Positions 34,783 to 43,513 of a stretch of 64,000 nucleotides of DNA are shown here, one piece after another (the first letter of the stretch is position 1; each line of letters begins with the position of its first letter). The notes beneath the pieces are model-generated. The model was given only the letters and a program-made list of their open reading frames with translations. It did no database searches and was not told where the DNA came from. The stretch comes from JAUILH01 sp965230535 (GTDB taxonomy: Bacteria; Bacteroidota; Bacteroidia; Flavobacteriales_D; JAUILH01). The translations under genes were made by a program, and so were the position numbers. The stretch spans positions 310,001-374,000 of the forward strand of contig OZ246009.1 in NCBI GenBank assembly GCA_965230535.1, read 5' to 3'.

Positions 34783-37700
34783 ATGTCGAAACTATTGCTG
34801 CTCATAGCTTGTCTTCTTTGGTCAACCGTAGCCCGGTTGCAGGAAGATTTGATTGAAACCGTACTTCAGAAAGGCCATTCTGCACAGATATCTTGTTCTG
34901 ATTTTGGACCGGACAAAAGACTACTCGTCACCGGTTCGTACGATCATGGCTTAATTCTTTGGGATGCAGTAAGTCGTAAGCAAATTCGAACTTTTGGATG
35001 GCACACCGGACCGGTAAGATCTGTGAATTTCACTAAAGATGGTTCTAAAATTCTGAGTTGCTCTTCTGAAGGGGCTTATCTCACGAATGTTAAAACCGGG
35101 GAATTAGTCCATCGCTATACTCTAAATGAGGAATCGATTAATCAGGCTTTTTTGAGCCCGGATGAAAAGCACGTACTGGTGACAGATTCACGGTCTCAGG
35201 TTTTCGTTTTTGACCTGGAAAGTGAAGACATCATTTCAAAGCAAAAAAAGGACTATGACGCGAGAATCAGTCCGTACATTGTTTCGCCAAATGGGGATAG
35301 AATATTGAATGCGAGCAGTGGTAAACTCATTGAAGTAAAAAGCCTGGACTCGAATAAGACCATTGTTGAATTGGAGTTTGACAAATGTCACAACATGATG
35401 TTTAGTCCGGATGGCCGTTACATTGCACTTAGCTCACGTAAATTGTTTTCCGGGATATTTGATGCAGAGACAGGAAAAAAACTCCATCACCTTGAAGCCA
35501 ATTCTGAAGCGGTATGTGATGGTTGCAATACTAAAATTGGCTTTAGTAAGGATGGCAAATTTCTGGTGTCTGCAGCGCATAAAAGTGGGGCCGCATTGTG
35601 GGATGTGAAAAAAGGAAAGAAGCTTTGGTTATATGACATTCCAAAGGATCGTGTGAAGTCGGTTGGATTTAGCTCAAACAATCAATATGTAGTGATTCAA
35701 ACGGCCTCTGGTTTTATTGTTCTAAATGCAAAATCAGGTGCTAAAGTACTTCAAAAGAACACCAAAAATCTGACCAGATTTGATGTTGGTGTTTCATCCA
35801 ATGGGCCATTTGTAGCAGTACCTCACAAGTATAATTCTCTGGCAATTTTAAATCTCAATACTGCCAAATTAGCCTATCATTTGAAAGGGTTTAATAACAT
35901 CCCGGAATCAGCTCCAAAGAGCGATATCATGAAGGATGTGATGCGTTTTATTCGTCCAAAAACCAAAGTAACTCTAAGCCCGGATGGAAAGTATCTTGCT
36001 ATAACCCAAACGGATTCTTCCGTACTCATTCGAGATTTGCATACCGGTAAGCCAGTTAAGCGCCTTTCCGGACATAAGAATCTGGTACTGGATGCAATCT
36101 TTAGTTCTGATGGTAAGCGATTGGCTACGGCTGGTTTTGGCTCTCGTATCTTTATATGGAACACTGCTGATTGGTCTTTGACAAAAACCATAAAAACGAC
36201 TTCAGGTATTGTATTTGACCTTGATTTCAATTCAGACAATACAGAGATTCTTAGCACCGGATGGGACGGGGTAATGAGCAGATGGAATGTGGCGACAGCT
36301 AAGCGATTAATTTCAGTTGATGTTGGCCCTTCGTCTGGATATGTGGCAGCCTATTCACCTGGAGATTTATATCTGGCAGGCGCTAATGTGAGTGGCAAAT
36401 TGCATTTGTATGAAGCTGATGCAGGAGAGAGCTTCAGGCCCATTATTGGCCATACCAAACTGATAGTAGATCTTGAATTTTCACCAGATGGTCAATCATT
36501 TGCCACCGCCAGCAGGGACGGAAAAGTGAAATTGTGGGACCTTACCAGTGGAATGCTCAAAGCAAAAATAAGCTCTCAGCAGGGTGGATTTAATGCCGTC
36601 GCTTTCGCTCCACAGGAAGACATGATTGCAATCGGAGGAGATCAGAGAACAATTGGCTTGTACACAAAAACAGGGAAGCACTTGGCAAATCTCAATGGAC
36701 ACAGCAGTTCCGTAAGTTCACTTCAGTTTTCAAATGATGGTCGCTACCTGGTGTCCTGTACCATTGACAATGAAATCAAGGTTTGGGATATGAGGAACAG
36801 GACAGAACTGTATACTTATATTCAAATTAGTAGAAATCAATGGTTATCCAGACATACTTCTGGTCATTTTGATGGATCTGAAAAGGCATTAAAAGCAGTT
36901 AATTATGTTTCCGGAACAAAAGCCATTTCTGTTGGATCTCTCTTCAAAAAGTACTACACACCCGGATTGATAAAGGAAGTGATGTCGGGAAAGTCTTTTA
37001 AAATGACTGGAGACAATATAGAGAAAATGATAGATGAGAAGCCCAATCCGGAACTTCTGATTAAAGGTCAGGCGGTGGCTTTAGACTCTGTTTTATTGGC
37101 AAGGGAGGAAAAGGTAAAAGTGCAATTGTCCATTCCGAATGGGGCGGAAAATGATGTGGTTCGAATCTATAATAATGGCAAGTTAATCTCGGAAGATGAT
37201 ATGAGTTCAACCTTGAAATTTAGGGGAGGCGAAGGTGTTATCAAAGACTTTGAATTGGAATTGAACAATGGGCTCAATGACATTTCTTTTGTAGTGGTAA
37301 ATGAAAAGGGATTGGAATCGGAACCTCAATTTGTGCATTTTAATATGGATGGAGATGCCGGTAAAACGGACCTTTTCATTTTAACCATTGGGATTAACGA
37401 TTACAAGAATCCGAATTATCAATTGAATTATGCGATTTCTGATGCCAGTGCTTTTGGCAAAACGGTGAAAAATGATGCAGACAGGCTTTTCAATAAAGTG
37501 TACGATTATACCATTAAAAACGACAAGGCCATCAAGGCCAACATCAATACTACGATTGATGAAATTGCGGCAAAAATTGGTCCTGAAGATGTATTTATTA
37601 TGTACTACGCAGGACATGGTGTCCTCAATTCTCAGGAAGATTTTTACATAGTGACTTATGATATCACCAACTTTTATGGAAATGATGATGCCCTGGCCGA

Positions 37701-38130
37701 AAAGGCAATCTCAGCCAGTGAATTGTCTCAAATGGCCATGAAAATTTCTGCTCAAAAGCAAGTATACGTGTTGGACGCCTGCCATTCAGGAGGTGCATTA
37801 AAACAATTGGCTCAGAGAGGTGCCGGTAGGGAAAAGGCTCTGGCACAACTGGCCAGAAGTACGGGAACATTTTACCTGACGGCCTCACAGGATTATCAAT
37901 TTGCCAATGAGGCCGGGGATCTCAAACATGGCTTATTCACCTATGCCATTCTGGAAGCCCTTAAAGGAGAAGTTGAAACCATTTCTCAGGATAAGAAACT
38001 AACCATTAGTGAGCTTAGGACCTATGTTGAGGAGCGTGTTCCTGAATTGTCTGAATCCTACCATGGTAAGGCTCAGTATCCAACGTCTTATAGTTTTGGG
38101 CAGGATTTCCCTATTAAGGCTTTAGAATAG
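34783..38130 (+). CDS. Exported WD40-repeat protein with C-terminal caspase-like (C14) protease domain
   Basis: A 1115-residue protein. Signal peptide MSKLLLLIACLLWSTVA is followed by about a dozen WD40 repeats (about 28-680; for example GSYDHGLILWDA, GHTKLIVDLEFSPDGQSFATASRDGKVKLWDL, in part), likely two beta-propellers. An Ig-like linker region (about 760-860) precedes a caspase/metacaspase domain (about 865-1112). The catalytic dyad is visible: H945 in YYAGHG and C1000 in DACHSG. There is no T9SS sorting domain, so the periplasm is the likely site. It overlaps the converging DUF4476 gene by 9 bp. Confidence 0.9.
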   Translation: MSKLLLLIACLLWSTVARLQEDLIETVLQKGHSAQISCSDFGPDKRLLVTGSYDHGLILWDAVSRKQIRTFGWHTGPVRSVNFTKDGSKILSCSSEGAYLTNVKTGELVHRYTLNEESINQAFLSPDEKHVLVTDSRSQVFVFDLESEDIISKQKKDYDARISPYIVSPNGDRILNASSGKLIEVKSLDSNKTIVELEFDKCHNMMFSPDGRYIALSSRKLFSGIFDAETGKKLHHLEANSEAVCDGCNTKIGFSKDGKFLVSAAHKSGAALWDVKKGKKLWLYDIPKDRVKSVGFSSNNQYVVIQTASGFIVLNAKSGAKVLQKNTKNLTRFDVGVSSNGPFVAVPHKYNSLAILNLNTAKLAYHLKGFNNIPESAPKSDIMKDVMRFIRPKTKVTLSPDGKYLAITQTDSSVLIRDLHTGKPVKRLSGHKNLVLDAIFSSDGKRLATAGFGSRIFIWNTADWSLTKTIKTTSGIVFDLDFNSDNTEILSTGWDGVMSRWNVATAKRLISVDVGPSSGYVAAYSPGDLYLAGANVSGKLHLYEADAGESFRPIIGHTKLIVDLEFSPDGQSFATASRDGKVKLWDLTSGMLKAKISSQQGGFNAVAFAPQEDMIAIGGDQRTIGLYTKTGKHLANLNGHSSSVSSLQFSNDGRYLVSCTIDNEIKVWDMRNRTELYTYIQISRNQWLSRHTSGHFDGSEKALKAVNYVSGTKAISVGSLFKKYYTPGLIKEVMSGKSFKMTGDNIEKMIDEKPNPELLIKGQAVALDSVLLAREEKVKVQLSIPNGAENDVVRIYNNGKLISEDDMSSTLKFRGGEGVIKDFELELNNGLNDISFVVVNEKGLESEPQFVHFNMDGDAGKTDLFILTIGINDYKNPNYQLNYAISDASAFGKTVKNDADRLFNKVYDYTIKNDKAIKANINTTIDEIAAKIGPEDVFIMYYAGHGVLNSQEDFYIVTYDITNFYGNDDALAEKAISASELSQMAMKISAQKQVYVLDACHSGGALKQLAQRGAGREKALAQLARSTGTFYLTASQDYQFANEAGDLKHGLFTYAILEALKGEVETISQDKKLTISELRTYVEERVPELSESYHGKAQYPTSYSFGQDFPIKALE

Positions 38131-38538
38131 TCCTGGCTGATTGTTCAGAATGAAATTTCTAAGCTCATCCTTGTCGCTTTTGTGTACAAAGCTATCTACA
38201 ACCAAATCGTAATTCTCCTGATCAACAGTTTGATCATAAAGGTCTTTGGCCATTGCAAGTCTGTTGTCGTCAAAAGAGAATACACTGATTAAATCGATTA
38301 CCTGATCTGTGGTGAAACACTCATTTCGAGTCACAAATCGGGCTCTTGCCAATCTGTCGTCCTTAAAAGATTCACTTTTAATTCTTGCTTTCATGTCATC
38401 AACCTGTGCCTGAGCAACAGCTTCAGTACATACAACTTTCACAATGTCCGTTGGAGAACCTCCAATCAAGATACCTTTGTTGGTTAAATCACAGCTTCCT
38501 AAGAGAAGCAATCCGCTGAAAAAAAATAGATACTTCAT
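38122..38538 (-). CDS. DUF4476 lipoprotein
   Basis: A 138-residue lipoprotein from the ATG at 38538 (a TTG lies 6 nt upstream). The signal peptide ends in the lipobox LLGSC. The C-terminal about 95 residues fit DUF4476: MKARIKSESFKDDRLARARFV, CFTTDQVIDLISVFSFDDNRLAMAKDLY (in part) and DQENYDLVVDSF. The domain is common in secreted Bacteroidota proteins and of unknown function. It converges on the WD40-caspase gene with a 9-bp overlap. Confidence 0.85.
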   Translation of the reverse strand: MKYLFFFSGLLLLGSCDLTNKGILIGGSPTDIVKVVCTEAVAQAQVDDMKARIKSESFKDDRLARARFVTRNECFTTDQVIDLISVFSFDDNRLAMAKDLYDQTVDQENYDLVVDSFVHKSDKDELRNFILNNQPGLF

Positions 38539-38681
38539 AGTCAAAATGTTTAAGTGTGTTCAGCCAATGAAAGGCAACAAATATGCCAATCTGGATTTTT
38601 GCAGCTTCAGGACTTCACATGACTATGTTCGAAATACCAGTATTTACAAGGGTTAGAGAGATGTCAGTTTTTTGATGGAAA

Positions 38682-39305
38682 TTACCCTGCCACTTTTCTA
38701 AATGTGCAGAATACAAATTCCTGCACGGTATCAAAGGGTGTGGTATGTTGATGAATTTTGCAATCAATTTTGGTAAGAAAGTCAAAACACTCCGTCAAAG
38801 ATTCTTCTGAATATTGAGAGATCTCAATTCCACTACATTTAGTTGGTCCGTTTAAAGAAAATGTGCCTATAACCACATGTGAATTCTCCGAAACATAATT
38901 CATTACGTTCTGCTTGTATGATTCAATGCTCTTAGGAGTTTTAAGGAAATGAAAAGCTGCTCTGTCATGCCAGAAGTCATATTTTTCTTCTGTTGTGAAA
39001 GTGCTTGCGTCAGATACAATCCAGGTCACTAATTCTGCTTTTTCACCCAAACGTTCTTTGGCTCTCTTAATGGCATTTGCAGAAATATCAAGAACGGTGA
39101 CATTGGTATATCCCAGTGCCAAAAGATGGTCTACAAAATAACTATCTCCGCCACCAACATCTATGATTTTTGCTGATTTAGGAATGTTTAATTCGCTCAG
39201 ATAGTTCAGAGAAAACGTGGGTTTTTCCTGGTACCAACTTACTTCCGTAAAAGCCTTTTTCGAATAGATATTTTCCCAGTGTTCGTGCGCATCAAATTCT
39301 TCCAT
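38682..39305 (-). CDS. Class I SAM-dependent methyltransferase
   Basis: A 207-residue cytosolic methyltransferase of the Rossmann type. Motif I is IIDVGGGDSYFVDHLL (about residues 47-62); motif II VTVLDISANAI supplies the acidic residue for the SAM ribose, and VSDASTF and FDFWHDRAAFHFL-like segments follow. The N-terminus HWENIYSKKAFTEVSWYQ resembles thiol- or thiopurine-type methyltransferases, but the substrate is unknown. It is the last gene of the minus-strand run, 18 bp after the DUF3298 lipoprotein. Confidence 0.88.
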   Translation of the reverse strand: MEEFDAHEHWENIYSKKAFTEVSWYQEKPTFSLNYLSELNIPKSAKIIDVGGGDSYFVDHLLALGYTNVTVLDISANAIKRAKERLGEKAELVTWIVSDASTFTTEEKYDFWHDRAAFHFLKTPKSIESYKQNVMNYVSENSHVVIGTFSLNGPTKCSGIEISQYSEESLTECFDFLTKIDCKIHQHTTPFDTVQEFVFCTFRKVAG

Positions 39306-39323
39306 GATGCGAAATTACTCAAT

Positions 39324-40055
39324 TTAGTAGGACAGTAGAAAAGGTACTAATTCATTATTGGGAACACTGGTGATATCCATGCCTCCACTGCATTGAGGAT
39401 GACTCATAAACAATGTACTATCGGCATCAAATGCAAAAAAGAACTCGTCAATATCAGAATGCCATTCGCCACAGCTACCTGGATTATGAGTTTGCAGTAA
39501 TTCGAAAAATGCCTCCCTGTTATGAGCTGATTCGATATCAAAAACCTGGCTATGTGCCAATAACTGCTCTTTTTTATGGTCGTAATTCACTACGAGCCAA
39601 TCGTAATTGTGGTGAGCAGCCCCCTCTGTATAAGTATCAACCACAAAAATGAAACTGGAGATAGAATCTGTAATGAAATAATCAATCGGTTCGCATCTTA
39701 AGTCGTGGCGCGGATTATTTAAATCCACTGCGGCTTTCTCCTGATTGAAGAGTAAAGTGATTTTTTCAAGAATGGCCGCCTCAAACAGACTGTCATTCTC
39801 AGGGGCCAAATATCTTGCAGACAGATTTACGTTTTTGCTTGTGTCACTATCAGATAGTGTTTCAGTAGTAAAACCTTCCGGTATCTTGATGTCTGGAAAT
39901 GGGTAGCTGGTGTCGTTAATCATGATGATTTCCTCCACATGTTCTGGGGCCTCAAGAATTTCCTGTTGATGTTCCAGTTGGGTTTCTTTATTGTTGTTTG
40001 ATTGTTTACAGGATACCAACAAACTTAAGGAGAGTAGCAAAAAAAGGTTTTTCAT
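39324..40055 (-). CDS. DUF3298 (RsiV-like) lipoprotein
   Basis: A 243-residue lipoprotein from the ATG at 40055; the frame extends 19 codons upstream into the response-regulator gene, but the signal peptide MKNLFLLLSLSLLVSC starts here. The C-terminal half has DUF3298-like features: DTYTEGAAHHNYDWLVVNYD, ESAHNREAFFELL and a final beta region with FFFAFDADSTLFMSHP. Such domains occur in RsiV-type proteins that bind lysozyme, but this protein has no anti-sigma part. It lies 10 bp downstream of the response regulator, so it may be part of the same cell-envelope sensing operon. Confidence 0.78.
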   Translation of the reverse strand: MKNLFLLLSLSLLVSCKQSNNNKETQLEHQQEILEAPEHVEEIIMINDTSYPFPDIKIPEGFTTETLSDSDTSKNVNLSARYLAPENDSLFEAAILEKITLLFNQEKAAVDLNNPRHDLRCEPIDYFITDSISSFIFVVDTYTEGAAHHNYDWLVVNYDHKKEQLLAHSQVFDIESAHNREAFFELLQTHNPGSCGEWHSDIDEFFFAFDADSTLFMSHPQCSGGMDITSVPNNELVPFLLSY

Positions 40056-40065
40056 GTCTGTTGTG

Positions 40066-40761
40066 TTATGAATGTACCAGCAATTTAAATCCTTTTCCGT
40101 GTACATTGGCAATTTCTATTTCAGGATAGGCTTTAAAGTATTTTCTCAGCTTTGTGATGTACACATCCATACTCCGGCCGTTGAAATAGTTGTCGTCTCC
40201 CCAAACAGCATTCAGGGCATGTTGACGTTCCAGGATACCATTGTTAGCTGTGCAAAGGAGTTTGAGCAATTCAGATTCTTTAGTGGTCAGCTTTTGTGAG
40301 CTTTCATCTGGCATTTCCAGCATTTGCTTATTGAAATTGAACTGTACGTTTCCGATGGAATAAATGCCTTTGTCGCTTTCTCCTTCTTCTCCTTTAAGTC
40401 TGCGCGTAATGGCATTAATTCTGGCGAGTAATTCCTCCATGCTAAAAGGCTTGGTCATATAGTCATCTGCCCCGGCATTGAATCCTTCCAGGGTGTCCTC
40501 TTTCATAGATTTCGCCGTGAGGAAAAGGATGGGCACCTCCTTGTCGATGGCTCTAATTTCCTTAGCAAGTGTAAAACCGTCTTTGATGGGCATCATCACA
40601 TCCAGAATTAAGAAGTCGAACTGGCCTTTGGCGTAGGCTTCAAGTCCTTCCTGACCGTTGATTCTAAGAGTTGTGTTGTGGCCTTTTGCTACCAGATATT
40701 CTGATAATAAGGTACCCAGATTAGGATCATCTTCTACCACTAAAATGTTAAGCTTCTTCAT
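40066..40761 (-). CDS. OmpR/PhoB family response regulator
   Basis: A 231-residue two-component transcription factor from the ATG at 40761. Receiver domain 1-120: acidic pair E10-D11-D12, phosphoacceptor D54 in LILDVMMPIKDG, switch Thr and Lys in FLTAKSM and YMTKPF. The C-terminal winged helix (about 130-230) carries KLTTKESELLKLLC and the recognition segment GRSMDVYITKLRKYF. It overlaps the 3' end of the histidine kinase gene by 14 nt. The pair resembles RprY/RprX of Bacteroidota, but I did not assign a symbol. Confidence 0.94.
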   Translation of the reverse strand: MKKLNILVVEDDPNLGTLLSEYLVAKGHNTTLRINGQEGLEAYAKGQFDFLILDVMMPIKDGFTLAKEIRAIDKEVPILFLTAKSMKEDTLEGFNAGADDYMTKPFSMEELLARINAITRRLKGEEGESDKGIYSIGNVQFNFNKQMLEMPDESSQKLTTKESELLKLLCTANNGILERQHALNAVWGDDNYFNGRSMDVYITKLRKYFKAYPEIEIANVHGKGFKLLVHS

Positions 40762-42373
40762 ATTTGTAAGGAAATTTAAGAGTAAACGTACTCCCATTGT
40801 TTGGTTCACTGTTCAGTTCTATATGACCGTTGTGCTTGTCTACAATGGCCTTTACGTAACTCAGTCCCAGTCCAAAACCTTTTACGTCATGAACATTGCC
40901 GGTTGGCACCCGGAAGAGTTTGTCAAATACTTTTTTCTGATGTTCTTTTGAAATTCCTATGCCTTTGTCGGCTACACTGACTTCAAAATATTGTTTTCCC
41001 GATTTGGTTGAAATGCTGATTTGTGGAGCTTCTTTGCTGTACTTACAAGCATTGTCCAAAAGGTTGTAGAGCAGGTTGGTGAGGTGAACACGGTCTCCGG
41101 TGATGTCATATTGTTTGGCAGCCAGGTTTAAGTTGAGGATGCCTCCGTTTCTTTCAATCTGAAAATTAAATTTCTTACTCACTTCAGAAATGAGACCATG
41201 AAAATCGATCGGTTCTCTTTTCAGGTTGAGTGTGCCTTTTTCAATTACGGCACTTTGAAGCACCCGTTCTACCAAAACTCCTAATCTCACGTTCTCATCA
41301 CGAATCATATTGAGATAAGTAGTGTTGATTTTCCCTTCGCTGTTAAAATCCGGGTCGGATAAAGCTTCACAAGCCAAAGAGATGGTTGAAATCGGCGTCT
41401 TCAATTCATGTGTCATATTGTTGATGAAGTCGTTCTTGATTAAAGACAATTTCTTTTGCTTATTGATGGTGCTTACGGTATAATAGAAGGCGTAAATAAT
41501 GATAAGAATGAACAGGGATGACAGCACAAAAATCCACCAGATTTTACTGAAAAGGTGCTTTGCCTTGCCGTCAATACTGAGTAATAGAATGGTGTTCTCG
41601 GATTTAATATGTGTCACATCTCCGGGGAATAGATATTGAGAGAACTCGGAAGAGGTGAGTTCAGTGTTGTATCGTTCAGATTTTTGATCACTGAAATCAA
41701 ATATTTTTCCGGAGCCATCGGCAATTGAGAATTCAAAATCCGCATCAATTCCAAAATTTGCGAGTTCCGTACTGATCATGGAGTCCAGTATATCCAATTC
41801 AATTCTGTTTTCTGCAGGTTCGTAGGATTTGGGATCCAGACTTCTCAGGAGAATATCGGACACAATGTGAATTCTGTTCATCAAGTCTTTTGGGGACACA
41901 GATGAGATGGTCTGGGAAACTTCAAGCCGATTTAATTGATTGTCTGTGAGATTGAATACAGCAAGACTATCGTTAAAGTTATCGTCTTTGATAATCCTGG
42001 CCTCTGCTGTGATTCCCCGGGCGGAATCTTTGGCAGATCCACTGATGATTCTTTTGAAAGTGGTATCCTCATCTGTTTGAATAAGACTATCCGTAATGCT
42101 GAAGTCTCTATGAACCACATTGGTTGAAAAAGAGATTTTTCCATTCACATCTTCCATGACGTTTTCAGAAAACTCAGCAATGAGATGGTCTGAGTACTGT
42201 TCTTTATCCAGTTTGTTAGATACGTTTACCAGGGCCTGATTTACATCTTGCTTGTATTGTTCTTCTTCCGTTTTATAGGCGTTTTTGATCCAATAGACTT
42301 GTATGACAATGAGGCCTACTAGTGCTAATGACAGTATAACAACAATGGTATATAGGTATCTTTTGGAAAACAT
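40748..42373 (-). CDS. Sensor histidine kinase
   Basis: A 541-residue membrane kinase from the ATG at 42373 (a frame of 20 more codons upstream is not needed). There are two membrane helices, residues about 7-28 (YTIVVILSLALVGLIVIQVYWI) and 285-308 (WIFVLSSLFILIIIYAFYY), around a periplasmic sensor of about 250 residues. The HisKA domain has the phosphorylated H322 in NMTHELKTPIST; the ATPase has NLLDNACKYS, DKGIGIS, and GFGLGLSYVK. Its 3' end overlaps the response regulator gene. A -7-like TACATTTG (42382-42389) lies almost at the start codon, implying an extremely short leader if used. Confidence 0.94.
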   Translation of the reverse strand: MFSKRYLYTIVVILSLALVGLIVIQVYWIKNAYKTEEEQYKQDVNQALVNVSNKLDKEQYSDHLIAEFSENVMEDVNGKISFSTNVVHRDFSITDSLIQTDEDTTFKRIISGSAKDSARGITAEARIIKDDNFNDSLAVFNLTDNQLNRLEVSQTISSVSPKDLMNRIHIVSDILLRSLDPKSYEPAENRIELDILDSMISTELANFGIDADFEFSIADGSGKIFDFSDQKSERYNTELTSSEFSQYLFPGDVTHIKSENTILLLSIDGKAKHLFSKIWWIFVLSSLFILIIIYAFYYTVSTINKQKKLSLIKNDFINNMTHELKTPISTISLACEALSDPDFNSEGKINTTYLNMIRDENVRLGVLVERVLQSAVIEKGTLNLKREPIDFHGLISEVSKKFNFQIERNGGILNLNLAAKQYDITGDRVHLTNLLYNLLDNACKYSKEAPQISISTKSGKQYFEVSVADKGIGISKEHQKKVFDKLFRVPTGNVHDVKGFGLGLSYVKAIVDKHNGHIELNSEPNNGSTFTLKFPYKYEEA

Positions 42374-42381
42374 GATTGTCT

Positions 42382-42389
42382 CAAATGTA
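42382..42389 (-). promoter_or_regulatory. Candidate -7 element close to the kinase start
   Basis: TACATTTG on the minus strand matches TAnnTTTG but no -33 TTG is seen. A start near 42375 would leave only 2-3 nt of leader, so the kinase mRNA would be nearly leaderless; readthrough from the bestrophin gene is the alternative. Confidence 0.3.
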
Positions 42390-42449
42390 CGGATGTGGCT
42401 CGTTAAAGTCGAGTACTTAACTTTTTTTAACAAGAAGTAACAGAGTTGA

Positions 42450-43472
42450 TTAGAGCATTACTCCATCCACATCCTTGGGTTTAGGACCAATGGAATCAGC
42501 TTCATTGATCATTTCTTTAAGGTCTGTTTCAATGCCATGGCAAATCTGAGTCATAGGTGTATCGGTAACCCCTCCCGTGAAAGGGTTTTCGGCAAAATCA
42601 CCAACCAACTCCATCAACCAGAAAATCATACCAACTAAAGCAGTAAAGGGAATGCTCAACCATACATAACCTTCTCCAAATTCCTTGAAGATCGGAATTA
42701 AACCAAGTGGAAGTAGAAGAATAAAAGCAAGTACAAAAAAGAAGGAGAAAGAACTGTACTGACGTGGAAACGGGAAGTTCTTGATTCGCTCACATTTTCC
42801 TTGTTGCGTGTAGAAATCCGTTAATAATTCCTGCATGGCTACGTGACGAAAATTGTCTAGATACCCTAGTTTGTGCGCTTCTTCGAGTTCATCTGATTGT
42901 TTGGCAATGAGCTGAGTTGCTATGTTGGTTTTTTGCAAATACTCTTCCAGTTCAGATTCATCAATGTGTTTTTTTAACTCATCACTGATAGATAAGGGAG
43001 CAAATTTACTCAGTAGACGTTGTCTTGCCTTATCTATTCTTTTTTGAGGTGATTCCCATGGGCGCCTATCCCATAATTGCCTTCTAAGTTGATAAATCCA
43101 GGCAATGTGTCTGAATACCAGTCTTTTTTTTAATGCTTTGATCTCTTCCTCAGATACGTCTTTGCCCTCAGCGTGTTGTTCACCAATGAAGTTCTTAACC
43201 ATATTTCCCCATGAACGGCTCGAGTTAACAATAGCACCCCATATTTTTCTGGCTTCCCAGGCTCTTTCATAAGAAGAATTGTTTTTGAAGCCCAAATAAA
43301 ACGAGACAGCTGTACCAGAGACGGTTAATATTTGCCATGGAATTCCAATCCAATGGAGCTCTAAAATTTCATAGACGACAACAGCCAATGCAGTATAAAG
43401 CATCAACAATAGCCAGTACTTCTTAATTGAATTTAATAACTGGATTAGGTTTAAACGATACCGGATTATCAT
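42450..43472 (-). CDS. Bestrophin-family chloride channel protein
   Basis: A 340-residue membrane protein of the bestrophin (UPF0187/YneE) family of pentameric anion channels. Visible family features: YRLNLIQLL near the start, the pore-region helices (LLLMLYTALAVVVYEIL), the strongly conserved GFKNNSSYERAWEARKIWG around residues 65-85, and SSRSWG. The C-terminal membrane part contains PLGLIPIFKEFG and IPFTALVGMIFWLMELVGDFAENPF. It lies between sprE/porW (41 bp) and the histidine kinase (76 bp), all on the minus strand. Confidence 0.9.
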   Translation of the reverse strand: MIIRYRLNLIQLLNSIKKYWLLLMLYTALAVVVYEILELHWIGIPWQILTVSGTAVSFYLGFKNNSSYERAWEARKIWGAIVNSSRSWGNMVKNFIGEQHAEGKDVSEEEIKALKKRLVFRHIAWIYQLRRQLWDRRPWESPQKRIDKARQRLLSKFAPLSISDELKKHIDESELEEYLQKTNIATQLIAKQSDELEEAHKLGYLDNFRHVAMQELLTDFYTQQGKCERIKNFPFPRQYSSFSFFFVLAFILLLPLGLIPIFKEFGEGYVWLSIPFTALVGMIFWLMELVGDFAENPFTGGVTDTPMTQICHGIETDLKEMINEADSIGPKPKDVDGVML

Positions 43473-43513
43473 GCTACAATGTAGAAATTATTGGAATGGG
43501 GAAAGAAAGTTGA

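Noticed and set aside
42395..42430. An AT-rich hairpin with a T-run between bestrophin and kinase genes, considered a terminator
   Set aside because: The T-run follows the stem on the plus strand, but both neighbouring genes are on the minus strand, and the stem is imperfect (an extra A).
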